Position numbers and translations under genes: made by a program. Under the pieces are notes generated by a model. The model was not told where the DNA came from and searched no databases. It worked only from the letters and a program-made list of their open reading frames with translations. Positions 1 through 7,107 of a stretch of DNA of 15,432 nucleotides are shown one piece after another (the first letter of the stretch is position 1; each line of letters starts with the position of its first letter). Source of the DNA: an uncultured Coriobacteriia bacterium (GTDB lineage: Bacteria; Actinomycetota; Coriobacteriia; Coriobacteriales; QAMH01); the NCBI GenBank assembly GCA_902493755.1, contig CABURF010000007.1:1-15432 (forward strand), given 5' to 3'.

Positions 1-431
1 GCCCGCACGGGAAGCCCATCGGGACGCACGCCATCGCTCGGCCCCCACTGACACAGGTCGGCTTTCTTCTTCTTGTCAACCATATAAGTGCCCGCGTACT
101 GACCGGAATGCGACAGCTCAATGGAGGCGATGGCGCCGTGACGCTTGATGGCGTCGGCGACGTAGGCAAACGCGCCGAGCTGCCCGGGCGTGGCAAGCGA
201 GAGATGCAGCATCTGCGAGCCGTCGGTCTCGGGATGGACCACGAGCTCGCTCACGGTGACCGCGGCGGCACCGCCCTTGGCGCGGGCCTCGTAGAAGCCC
301 TGGGTGCGCAGACCCGGCGTGCCCTCGGCCGTGATGTCGGTGGCACCCATGGGAGCCGACACCATGCGGTTGCGGAATGTCAGATTGCCCACCTTGAGAG
401 GTTTGCAGAGATTGGGATAATCGCGCTTCAT
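1..431 (-). CDS. NADH:flavin oxidoreductase (old yellow enzyme family), N-terminal part, runs off the left edge
   Basis: Translation of the minus strand from the ATG at 431-429 gives 143 residues, beginning MKRDYPNLCKPLKVGNLTF and continuing RNRMVSAPMG. The segment P-L-K-V-G-N-x-x-x-x-N-R-x-x-x-x-P-M is the N-terminal hallmark of the FMN-binding TIM barrel of the OYE/2,4-dienoyl-CoA reductase/BaiCD family. Further in, E-L-S-H-S-G-Q matches the conserved substrate-binding His region. A strong Shine-Dalgarno (GGGAGGG, complement of 436-442) sits 4 nt upstream and fixes the start. Family members reduce activated C=C bonds (enoates, steroid or bile-acid enones) using FMN, often with a C-terminal FeS and FAD/NAD domain. 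That part lies outside the window, so substrate and domain layout cannot be judged. The family call is firm; the reaction is not. Confidence 0.88.
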   Translation of the reverse strand, partial: MKRDYPNLCKPLKVGNLTFRNRMVSAPMGATDITAEGTPGLRTQGFYEARAKGGAAAVTVSELVVHPETDGSQMLHLSLATPGQLGAFAYVADAIKRHGAIASIELSHSGQYAGTYMVDKKKKADLCQWGPSDGVRPDGLPVR

Positions 432-507
432 GGGTCCCTCCCGGATCGTCGCGTTCTGTTAGGCTGATTATCCTCCAATCGACATGCGCTGGCTGGCAGC
501 ATGAGGA

Positions 508-574
508 GATTTCTCGACTCCGCTCCGCTTCGCTCGAAATGACAGCGGGGGGCTCCGCTTCGCTCGAAATGACA
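508..574. repeat. Dispersed-type intergenic repeat with two 23-bp direct copies
   Basis: GCTCCGCTTCGCTCGAAATG followed by ACA occurs at 522-544 and again, exactly, at 552-574 (30-bp period). The first copy is preceded by GATTTCTCGACTCC, a context that commonly accompanies this element. From memory, sequences of this type (reverse complement TGTCATTTCGAGCGAAGCG) are scattered between genes of many gut bacteria. Here it lies between the 5' end of the oxidoreductase gene and the promoter region of the surface protein. No transposase accompanies it. The rest of the interval 432-685 is AT-rich from about 575 on; TTGACA at 648-653 has no -10 at proper spacing, so I call no promoter. Confidence 0.7.
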
Positions 575-685
575 TATCGCATTTTTGTCTTTTTAGAAAC
601 TATACCGATAATTTAATGCCGCAAACCAGATAAACGCTGTATTATTATTGACATAAATATTGCTTATGTTAAGGAGGCGTTTATC

Positions 686-1891
686 ATGAAGACACTCGCT
701 TCAGGTTCCACTTCCATGCGCTTCTTCAAGGTTACCCTTGTCTCGGCAATTGCCTTTCTATGCATCGGCATTGCCCTGAGCGCGTATTGCGCGTACAGCG
801 CCTTTGCCGAAAACCCTACACAATCCGTCGTGGACACGCAGGGAAACGAGCTTGAGGTCCCAACATCGACCATGCAGGACCAAGCCTTGGCAAACGACGG
901 GAACACGGGTTTATCTCCCGCCGACAATTGCTCCATCACGCTCAATTACTACGAAATGGTCACCTTTGATGATCCTGACGTACCCAAAGATGAGAACAAC
1001 CTGCGCCTCATGGGATCGCGCACTCTTTCGGGCTTTCACGAGGGGCAGGAGCTATCCGCCTGGGATTATGTCGTGGACATCCCCGGCTACTTCTTCTGGG
1101 ACGGATGGCCTAACAAGATGGTCGTGTCGCGCGACCCGAGTCAAAACGTCTACACGCTCAACTACGTACGACTGTGGAATACCGAATACACGGTCAACTA
1201 CTACCTCATGACCGGTGCTGACCTAACCGCCGATTCATGGGGCGGTGCCTTGGCGCCCCAGAGCGTCGAGTTCACCAAGCTCGGATCGGAGACCTTCACA
1301 AACCAGCGCTTCGACAAGCTCATCGTGGGTGACGCATACGAATACAAGCTTGACGGAACCTATGTAATAGACACGTATCCTGCCGAAATTCACTTGGGTA
1401 CCAACCCGGATAATAACGTCATCAACGTGCTCTACGTGCCGAACTCGACTTGGATGCCCGAAGACGTCGAGGTTCCCGATGGAATTATCGATTACGATGA
1501 CCTCATCACGACCCTGCCCGACTCCGTCGAAATCCCCGATGGGATCATCGATCACGACGACCTCATCACGACCCTGCCCGATGACGTCATAGTCGAAGAC
1601 TTTGTCGGAGATGGAACCGATGCTCCCGGCAACGGCGAATCTGCCGATGACACGGTCGAAATTACAGACGAGATGCTCAACAACCCCGTGAACAAGAAAG
1701 ATGCCGAAGAGACCATCAATGCCTATACGACCGGAACCGAGAAGACCATGACGCTCGTTGACACCGGTGACAGGACGATTGCCATCGTAAGCACGCTGGC
1801 GGGCGTGGCAATTCTCGCAGCCGTCGTGTTTGCCGTACTTGCCTGGCGTGGCCGCAAGCGTGTGACAGAAGCAGGCGGCAATTCGAAGTAG
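686..1891 (+). CDS. Exported surface protein with MucBP-like region, tandem acidic repeat and C-terminal membrane anchor
   Basis: The protein has 401 residues. An AAGGAGG site at 671-677 lies 8 nt before the ATG and decides this start over the in-frame ATG at 716. Residues 12-41 form a signal peptide ending S-A-F-A, with likely cleavage before E42. Two segments of about 80 residues (about 80-160 and 167-251) both start with a Y-hydrophobic-N-Y-Y strand and end in an N-V-x-x-L-N/Y-Y-V strand, which resembles MucBP-type folds. Residues 261-300 are two near-identical 20-residue acidic repeats. The C-terminus has the order LVDTGD, a hydrophobic span at about 364-387, then RGRKR. This is the layout of a sortase signal, but the Pro of LPxTG is missing. 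It is therefore either a degenerate sortase substrate or a simply membrane-anchored protein. A role in binding host or mucus glycans is plausible for the fold class but unproven. It appears monocistronic. Confidence 0.85.
   Translation: MKTLASGSTSMRFFKVTLVSAIAFLCIGIALSAYCAYSAFAENPTQSVVDTQGNELEVPTSTMQDQALANDGNTGLSPADNCSITLNYYEMVTFDDPDVPKDENNLRLMGSRTLSGFHEGQELSAWDYVVDIPGYFFWDGWPNKMVVSRDPSQNVYTLNYVRLWNTEYTVNYYLMTGADLTADSWGGALAPQSVEFTKLGSETFTNQRFDKLIVGDAYEYKLDGTYVIDTYPAEIHLGTNPDNNVINVLYVPNSTWMPEDVEVPDGIIDYDDLITTLPDSVEIPDGIIDHDDLITTLPDDVIVEDFVGDGTDAPGNGESADDTVEITDEMLNNPVNKKDAEETINAYTTGTEKTMTLVDTGDRTIAIVSTLAGVAILAAVVFAVLAWRGRKRVTEAGGNSK
1466..1585 (+). repeat. Two tandem 60-bp coding repeats in the surface protein
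   Basis: Units 1466-1525 and 1526-1585 encode two 20-residue copies with the pattern V-E-V/I-P-D-G-I-I-D-Y/H-D-D-L-I-T-T-L-P-D. They differ at three residues but at more, mostly synonymous, DNA positions, so the duplication is not brand new and the protein sequence appears to have been kept. The repeat lies between the MucBP-like region and the stalk before the anchor, where repeat number often varies between strains. Confidence 0.9.
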
Positions 1892-1895
1892 CAGA

Positions 1896-1996
1896 CAGGG
1901 GAATGAGCCAATGTGTCAAGGGGTCTGACCCCCTGACACATCTGCCCCACGCGTCCCAGTGGGACAAATGACCTGTCCCCTTGTCCCAGTCCCCTG
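1896..1996. repeat. REP-like intergenic hairpin cluster
   Basis: A nested set of inverted repeats follows the surface-protein gene by 4 nt. ATGTGTCA (1911-1918) pairs with TGACACAT (1934-1941), with an inner GGGG/CCCC stem and a TCTGA loop. GTCCC-AGT-GGGAC spans 1953-1965. TGGGACAA (1960-1967) can instead pair with TTGTCCCA (1981-1988), so the last two hairpins are mutually exclusive. CAGGGGA (1896-1902) pairs with TCCCCTG (1990-1996) and closes the whole block. No T-tract follows, so this is not a classical intrinsic terminator, although it could stabilise the upstream mRNA 3' end. I recall similar GGGGTCTGACCCC-containing elements in intergenic regions of gut Actinobacteria and Firmicutes. 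Confidence 0.65.
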
Positions 1997-2092
1997 AAAG
2001 AGCCGTTCGCGAATTCGACAGGGCCATTCCACGATGCGGGCATGGTATCATCCTTGCCCAACAACCAAATAGGAACTGCAAACGACACATGT

Positions 2093-2215
2093 GGCGCTAC
2101 GGCGCGTAAATCTGATCACGGCACAGGAACGATTCGAGCCTCGTGAACTCAAGATTTACGTGTCGAGCGCCTTCTTGTTGCCTGGGATGGATTTTCCGAT
2201 CCGACGTCACGGAAA
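2093..2215 (+). promoter_or_regulatory. Putative structured mRNA leader of the MFS-CBS gene
   Basis: Within the 336-nt gap before the transporter, three nested pairings stack: GGCGCT (2093-2098) with AGCGCC (2166-2171), CGTAAATCT (2105-2113) with AGATTTACG (2152-2160), and TCACG (2116-2120) with CGTGA (2142-2146). A separate hairpin, TTTCCG (2193-2198) with CGGAAA (2210-2215), ends immediately before the weak ribosome-binding region (GGGAAG, 2218-2223). The perfect 9-bp central stem inside an outer 6-bp stem is more than expected by chance in a non-repetitive spacer. It does not match a riboswitch class I can name. The transcription start is unknown, so the RNA interpretation is inference. 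Apart from this and the REP-like block, 1997-2092 shows nothing recognisable. Confidence 0.4.
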
Positions 2216-2227
2216 GCGGGAAGTACC

Positions 2228-4180
2228 ATGACCAGCAAGAACCTCGACCATGAGAAGACGCTATCACGCAAGCCGGCGGTCACACTATTCGTGGCCGCCT
2301 TCGCGGCGTTTCTCGCCACCTTCAACGAAACGTTCCTGAATGTGGGATTCGCCCCCATCATGGAAAGCCTCTCCGTCGATGTGAGCACGGTGCAGTGGCT
2401 TGCGACAGCTTACATGCTCGGAGCGGCGGTCATGGTGCCCGTCTCGGCCTTTGCCTACCGTTCGTTTCCCACCCGTCCGCTTTTCTGCGCCACGACTGCG
2501 CTCCTGGTCATCGGCTCGGTCGTCGGCGCGTTTGCGCAGAACTTCGCCGTGCTCCTCATTGGACGCATCATCCAGGCACTTGGCACGGGAATGCTCATTC
2601 CCATCGGCATGAACATCACCCTCGAGGTCGCCCCGCGTGAAAAGCTCGGAACCTACATGGGCATCATGGGCGCCATGACGACGCTGGGACCCTCGTCGAG
2701 CGTCATCCTTGCCGGTCTCATCCTGGCCGTAGCCGATTGGCACATGCTGTTGTGGGTGTTTGCCGGACTTTCCGCACTGTGCTTCCTGGCAGGAGCAATC
2801 ATCTTGCGTAACATCGCCAAGCTCAGCCATCCCCGCCTTGACGCCCTTTCCGTGGCGCTCATCGGCATCGCACTCATCGGTATCCTCTATGGCATATCAA
2901 CGGTCTTTAGCGGAAGCGTAGTCATCGCGCTTGTCGCGGCAATCATCGGCATTGTGGCGCTCGTTGTCTTTGTCAAACGCCAGGGCAAGCTCGCCGAACC
3001 CCTCATCAACCTCGAGCCCCTCAAGATTGCTCCCTTTGCCGTTGGCGTCGTCGCCAACATGCTCTCCTTGATCGTCATCTTCGCAATGAACATCATCGTA
3101 CCGACCTTCATGCAATCGATTCTGGGAACGCCGGCCCTCATTGCCTCCCTCACGCTGTTTCCGGCGATCTTATGCTCGTGCATCGTCTCGCCCGTAGCCG
3201 GTCGCGTCTTCGACAAGCATGGTCCCGGTGTATTGCTTCCTTTGGGCTTTGCGTGCATGGCGGTGTTCTCCGTGCTCACGGGCGTCTTTATCGCAACCGC
3301 CAGCCCCATCGTGTTGGCACTTATCTACATCCCGGTCATCTGCGGTTCGGCCCTCGTCATCGGCCCAGTGCAGAGCTTTGCGCTTTCCAAGCTCTCTTAC
3401 CAACTCAACCCCCACGGGGTCACGGTCATGTCCACGGGCTTCCAGATTGCCGGATGCATTGGCTCGTCGGTGTTCACGGGCGTCTATGCCGCGGTAAGCG
3501 CAGTCACGGCCGCCGGCGGTGCATCCGCTGCCCAGGCCGCGACTCAGGGCATGGTCGTCACCGGATGCCTGGTCGGTGCCATGGGGCTAATCGGATTCTT
3601 CGTAGCCCTCTGGATTCGCCACCAAACTGCCACCAGCGTCGTTCCCACTGCCGAGAATTGGGAACAGGCACAGATTGAGGAGACGGCTCACAAATCTGGC
3701 ATGAATGTCGAACCGAGCGTCATATCCCTCATGAAGACCGACGTGTACACCTTGGCAGAAAGTGCCCTGGTGTCCGATGCCATGCAGCTCTTTGTGTCCA
3801 AAGGTATATCAGGCGCACCGGTCGTCAACGAAAAGGGAGGTATCGTCGGCTTCGTTTCGGATGGCGATATCATGCGCAGCCTCGCCAATCAGGTGCCGGC
3901 ATTCAAGAGCGCCTGGTCATTCATCGTCGAACTCGACAACGAGGACTTCAACAAAACGCTTGGAGAAGTCATGAACACACCGGTCAGCCAGATGGCGACA
4001 CGCAACGTCATAACCGTGAGTACTCAAGACGACATGGGCGCCGTGGCACGTACTCTTGCCGACAGCCACCTCAAGAAGGCACCTGTAATGGAAGGCGGAC
4101 AGATGGTGGGCATCATCAACCGCTCCAACATAACCGCCTATGCCGTATCGGCCTATTTGGGAGAAGCAACGAGCTGCTGA
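2228..4180 (+). CDS. DHA2-type MFS transporter fused to a C-terminal CBS-domain pair
   Basis: The protein has 650 residues. Residues about 15-465 are a drug:H+ antiporter-2 type permease, likely with 14 membrane helices. Visible family features are the N-terminal F-L-A-T-F-N-E-T-F-L-N-V segment, W-L-x-T-A-Y-M-L at the start of helix 2, the G-R-I-I-Q-A-L-G-T-G helix, and L-G-P near the motif C position. A charged linker (about 466-495) leads to two CBS motifs, about 502-552 (G-I-S-G-A-P-V-V ... G-F-V-S-D-G-D-I-M) and about 581-640 (K-K-A-P-V ... G-I-I-N-R-S-N-I). CBS pairs usually bind adenine nucleotides and gate the attached protein, so export may respond to cellular energy or a nucleotide signal. 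Normal DHA2 carriers are 450-550 residues without this tail. The substrate is unknown. The ribosome site is weak and lies beside a hairpin in a folded leader. Confidence 0.9.
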   Translation: MTSKNLDHEKTLSRKPAVTLFVAAFAAFLATFNETFLNVGFAPIMESLSVDVSTVQWLATAYMLGAAVMVPVSAFAYRSFPTRPLFCATTALLVIGSVVGAFAQNFAVLLIGRIIQALGTGMLIPIGMNITLEVAPREKLGTYMGIMGAMTTLGPSSSVILAGLILAVADWHMLLWVFAGLSALCFLAGAIILRNIAKLSHPRLDALSVALIGIALIGILYGISTVFSGSVVIALVAAIIGIVALVVFVKRQGKLAEPLINLEPLKIAPFAVGVVANMLSLIVIFAMNIIVPTFMQSILGTPALIASLTLFPAILCSCIVSPVAGRVFDKHGPGVLLPLGFACMAVFSVLTGVFIATASPIVLALIYIPVICGSALVIGPVQSFALSKLSYQLNPHGVTVMSTGFQIAGCIGSSVFTGVYAAVSAVTAAGGASAAQAATQGMVVTGCLVGAMGLIGFFVALWIRHQTATSVVPTAENWEQAQIEETAHKSGMNVEPSVISLMKTDVYTLAESALVSDAMQLFVSKGISGAPVVNEKGGIVGFVSDGDIMRSLANQVPAFKSAWSFIVELDNEDFNKTLGEVMNTPVSQMATRNVITVSTQDDMGAVARTLADSHLKKAPVMEGGQMVGIINRSNITAYAVSAYLGEATSC

Positions 4181-4292
4181 CTTAAGACTTTGGCTAGCGG
4201 ACCTCGCGAAAACCGACTTATTGTGATTGCCATCATAGGCTCTGGTACATTGGAGTCGGAAGGTATGGACGTTCTTTATTGTTGCCTCTCGC

Positions 4293-4706
4293 TCACGCCT
4301 GCTCGTTCTTCTCCACCATGCCGTTGATGATGTCGAAGGCATGACGCAAATAATCCGCACCCCAGATGTCCTTCAGGTCGAAACTCCCGCTCTCGCGGCT
4401 CCTGTATGCGAAGATTCCCAGAAATCCGCCGATGACGAACTCCAGGGACGTACGGTCTCGAAGATCGAGTCCGTCCACGTCAATGCCCAACTTGGCACTC
4501 CACATCCTCAGTATGGCGTCATGTAGCATGCGACGCAGTTGGGAAGGAGCCCTGTCATCGGCCAGGAGACACACCTGATCCAATCGCGTCGAGAACTCGC
4601 TCTTCGAGAGGTAGTCGGGAAGCTGGGCATCTCCCCTGATTGCCTCGATAACCGTGTAGATGAATTGCGTCTCGACGAAGGATTCCGCCGCACAGCAACT
4701 CAGTGT
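4293..4706 (-). pseudogene. TetR-family regulator remnant: ligand-binding half only, no DNA-binding domain
   Basis: An open frame of 137 codons on the minus strand begins inside the last codons of the QueG-like gene, just after an in-frame TGA at 4709-4707. It contains no ATG or GTG start; the first usable codon is a TTG at 4583 (96 residues). The translation is helical and resembles TetR C-terminal domains, including the closing pattern L-E-F-V-I-G-G-F-L-G-I-F-A-Y-R near residue 100 of the open frame. The roughly 60-residue helix-turn-helix expected upstream is absent, because that DNA is the intact 3' end of the QueG-like gene. The simplest reading is a deletion that joined the two genes and beheaded the regulator. 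The TetR assignment rests on the C-terminal pattern only and is moderate. Confidence 0.5.
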
Positions 4707-5641
4707 TCAGCCGCCAGCGCTCGCCTCGCGTTGCGACGAAACACCGCAGGGTCGCGAATGTAGTTGTACATGACCGGCCGCAAGACGTCGCGATAGTAAT
4801 CATCGTCAAAGCTATCTAGCTCAGCCACGCGTTCCAAATCGAAGTCGACAGCCAGTTTCTCCAGGAATGGATCCTTGCGCTTGGCTCGGCGCAGCACGTC
4901 GTGATTGCGAGGGCAGACCTCCTGGCATATGTCGCATCCGTGAATGTAGGTGCCCATGGCCTCCTGATCAGCCTGGCCATTGGGGATAAGGCAATTGAGT
5001 AGGACGCACTTCATGGGGTTCAGATGCCGCGGTGACTCGATAGCACCGGTAGGGCACGCCTTCAGGCACAAGTTGCAATCCGGTGGGCACTCGTTTTCGA
5101 TTGGAGCCTGGTCGTATTCAAGCTCCGTGTCCACGAGCCACGTGTAGAGGACGACGAACGACCCGTCCTCCTCGGTATAGACGAAGTTGTTGTTGCCGTA
5201 GGTAACGAGGCCGGCTTCTGCGCAAATGGGACGGGCAGGCAGCTCGATATTACCACGGTAGACCTCCATGCCTTGCAACTCTAGGAACTCCCCCATGGCC
5301 TCCAGGCGCTTGCCCGCCACGTTATCGGGAACGGGCACGTAACAACGGGCCAGATATATGCGGCCTATGTACTTCAGTAGCTCCGGCGGGTACTCCACAT
5401 CGCCAAACCCAAAGGTGGCACACACGATGGACTTGCCCTGGGGAAAGAACTCGGACGGAAAGCACCCGGCGTAAAACGAAGCGGGATTGTCGATGAAGCG
5501 TTCATAGCCGTTGCGTGCGCGAACCTCGGCGGCGTAGCCTGGGAAGTCATGGCAGGGTATGACGCCCACGTGGGAGAACCCGAGCTCTAAACCCTTCATC
5601 TTAATGCGCTTTGTCAGCGCCTTGCGAGCTTCGACATCCAT
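4700..5641 (-). CDS. QueG-like (epoxyqueuosine reductase family) double [4Fe-4S] protein
   Basis: The protein has 313 residues, shorter than typical QueG (about 350-380). Residues 140-171 (A-E-A-G-L-V-T-Y-G-N-N-N ... G-S-F-V-V-L-Y-T-W-L-V-D) match the QueG segment that packs on the corrinoid. Two cluster motifs follow: C185-x3-C189-x2-C192-x3-C196-P, and C212/C217 with G-C236-D-x-C239-x3-C243-P. The first motif has x3 where QueG normally has x2 (CxxCxxCxxxCP), which argues for a divergent subfamily. The C-terminal R-R-N-A-R-R-A-L-A resembles the R-N-A-x-x-A-L helix in QueG's C-terminal repeats. QueG and its relatives, the reductive dehalogenases, use cobalamin with two [4Fe-4S] clusters for reductive chemistry; whether this one acts on epoxyqueuosine is doubtful. 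The start has GAGG upstream. It lies 32 nt downstream of an MFS gene on the same strand, probably in one operon. Confidence 0.8.
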   Translation of the reverse strand: MDVEARKALTKRIKMKGLELGFSHVGVIPCHDFPGYAAEVRARNGYERFIDNPASFYAGCFPSEFFPQGKSIVCATFGFGDVEYPPELLKYIGRIYLARCYVPVPDNVAGKRLEAMGEFLELQGMEVYRGNIELPARPICAEAGLVTYGNNNFVYTEEDGSFVVLYTWLVDTELEYDQAPIENECPPDCNLCLKACPTGAIESPRHLNPMKCVLLNCLIPNGQADQEAMGTYIHGCDICQEVCPRNHDVLRRAKRKDPFLEKLAVDFDLERVAELDSFDDDYYRDVLRPVMYNYIRDPAVFRRNARRALAAEH

Positions 5642-5673
5642 GATGTGCCTCGATTCACCTAAGTGATTCTATT

Positions 5674-6849
5674 CTACCGATGCCGCAGGTTCCAACACAA
5701 GACAATCAGGGAGGCGCCTATGGCGGGCACGAGCATTGCCAGCCACATGAGCGAATACGCCTCAGGCTGGCCTCCGAGAACCGGCGTTGCGGCCTCTATG
5801 ACCACTCCCCCGATAATGGGGCCGATGAGCATTCCCAGGTCGAGCCCCGTGAAGGCGGTGTTGCTTGCGGCACCGCGTCGAGACGGGGGCACGGAGGCCA
5901 GCGCGGCGGATTGGAGCAGCGGACCGCAGCATCCGAATCCGGCCGAGCCCAGAATCGCTGCGATGATGAACGTCGCCAGATTGTCCGCGACGGCGAGCGC
6001 AACGTAGGATGCCGCGAAGAATGCGATGCCGACGGCGAGCATGCGTGGCGCACCAAACCTGTCGGCCATGTTTCCGAATAAGGGTCGCGTCCCCAACAGG
6101 CAGAAGGCGTACACGATAAAGAAGACCCCCATCTGGGAAACCCCCACGGAGTAGCCATACAGCACGACGTAGGCGCCCATGCACGAAAACGAGGTCGCAA
6201 GCAGCATCAGGGCGATCCCCTTTCCCACTGCCTCCGGCGCGAACATGCGATTAAGTTTTAGCTCGTAGCGCAAGCGCTCCCGATACGGCTCCCTTATGAG
6301 TCCCACACCGCAAATGGCCACCAGGAGGCAACCCGCAGCGAGGAAATAGGATGGCGAAAAGCCGATGGCGTCCACTAGGTACAATCCCGCTGCCGGACCG
6401 ACCACCTGCGCGAAAGACTGCGCCAAGGCATAGATGCTAATTCCGCTCGCGAACCTCGACTCCGGAAGGAACTCCGATACGAGCGACATAGCAAGCGGGC
6501 CGCTACAACCAATCCCAATGCCGTGCACGAGCCTGACGATGACAAGCCCATGCAGGGAATTCACCACGCCATAGAGAAACATGCAGGCGCATATGATGCA
6601 TTGCGATGCCATGAGCAGACGCTTGCGCGAGAAGCTATCAAACGCGGGACCCGCGAAGGGCCTGATGAGCAGCGCCGTCACGGAAAACGAGCTCACCACT
6701 ATACCCACCACGGAGGGGGATGCTCCCAGCGCGTCAGCGTAAACCGGAAGCGTGGTGTTGGCCATGAACGCAGCCATGGATTGGAAGAGATTCACCACCA
6801 TCAATGCGATGTAGGGAAAGCTCCAGATGCTCTCTTTTTGCTCTTTCAC
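5674..6849 (-). CDS. MFS transporter, 12-helix type
   Basis: The protein has 391 residues from the GTG at 6849, with about 12 hydrophobic helices. Family marks are the helix 2-3 loop G-P-A-F-D-S-F-S-R-K-R (motif A position), R-L-V-H-G-I-G-I-G in helix 4, and a second loop G-N-M-A-D-R-F-G-A-P-R in the C-terminal half. This layout suits small-molecule uptake or efflux; the substrate is unknown. A GTG at 6879 would add ten residues, but no ribosome site precedes it and it overlaps a TATAGT -10-like box, so transcripts would probably start downstream of it. The GTG at 6849 has GAAGG 7 nt upstream. The gene is the middle member of a likely operon (55-residue ORF, MFS, QueG-like protein), which hints that the carrier and the reductase may share a substrate. 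Confidence 0.85.
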   Translation of the reverse strand: MKEQKESIWSFPYIALMVVNLFQSMAAFMANTTLPVYADALGASPSVVGIVVSSFSVTALLIRPFAGPAFDSFSRKRLLMASQCIICACMFLYGVVNSLHGLVIVRLVHGIGIGCSGPLAMSLVSEFLPESRFASGISIYALAQSFAQVVGPAAGLYLVDAIGFSPSYFLAAGCLLVAICGVGLIREPYRERLRYELKLNRMFAPEAVGKGIALMLLATSFSCMGAYVVLYGYSVGVSQMGVFFIVYAFCLLGTRPLFGNMADRFGAPRMLAVGIAFFAASYVALAVADNLATFIIAAILGSAGFGCCGPLLQSAALASVPPSRRGAASNTAFTGLDLGMLIGPIIGGVVIEAATPVLGGQPEAYSLMWLAMLVPAIGASLIVLCWNLRHR

Positions 6850-6877
6850 GCGGCCGCCTTCGTCTTGGTACGCACTC

Positions 6878-6899
6878 ACTATAGCCGTAGGCTAGCCTA
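6878..6899 (-). promoter_or_regulatory. Possible operator/promoter of the MFS-QueG-like operon
   Basis: A perfect 12-bp palindrome TAGGCTAGCCTA (6888-6899) lies 4 nt upstream (in the minus direction) of TATAGT (6883-6878), which fits a -10 box. No good -35 is visible at 17 nt. A palindrome sitting where RNA polymerase spans the spacer is typical for a repressor operator or an activator site that compensates for a weak -35. Which regulator binds is unknown; the TetR and HxlR remnants nearby are possible former partners. Confidence 0.35.
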
Positions 6900-6939
6900 T
6901 TGCCGCGTGGAAAAGTCTAATCGAAGCAGGTGGCGGACT

Positions 6940-7107
6940 TCACTCCGGCAACTTGCAGACGTCCACCCACTCGCTTTTGGGAACGATCACCGCCAGCTCG
7001 TCGGGCGTCAATGCGATGGCGCTGTTGGAGCTTCCGCACGCCGGATAGACCATGTCGAACCTGCGCAGGGACTCGGCGAGGTGCTTCTTTGCCCTCTCTA
7101 GCGACAT
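6940..7107 (-). CDS. Small protein of unknown function (55 residues)
   Basis: The ATG at 7107 follows a purine-rich AGAGGAG site and starts MSLERAKKHLAESLRRFDM, with the C-terminus ending E-W-V-D-V-C-K-L-P-E. The frame continues upstream to another ATG at 7176, which would give 78 residues, but that extension has no good ribosome site. The protein has an amphipathic basic N-terminal helix, a central Y-P-A-C-G motif and a final Cys, with no signal peptide or membrane helix. I do not recognise the family. It lies upstream of the MFS gene on the same strand, 90 nt before its chosen start, with the palindrome and -10-like box between them, so it may be separately transcribed. It may be genuine or the C-terminal remnant of a larger gene. 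Confidence 0.45.
   Translation of the reverse strand: MSLERAKKHLAESLRRFDMVYPACGSSNSAIALTPDELAVIVPKSEWVDVCKLPE

Noticed and set aside
640..670. Sigma-70 promoter for the surface protein using TTGACA at 648-653
   Set aside because: The only -10-like hexamer (TATGTT, 665-670) is 11 nt away, too short, and a properly spaced -10 would fall on the ribosome site.
1479..1585. Dockerin or EF-hand calcium sites in the acidic repeats
   Set aside because: The D-G-x-I part is present but the acidic residues expected at loop positions 1 and 3 are Val, so the match is only half a loop.
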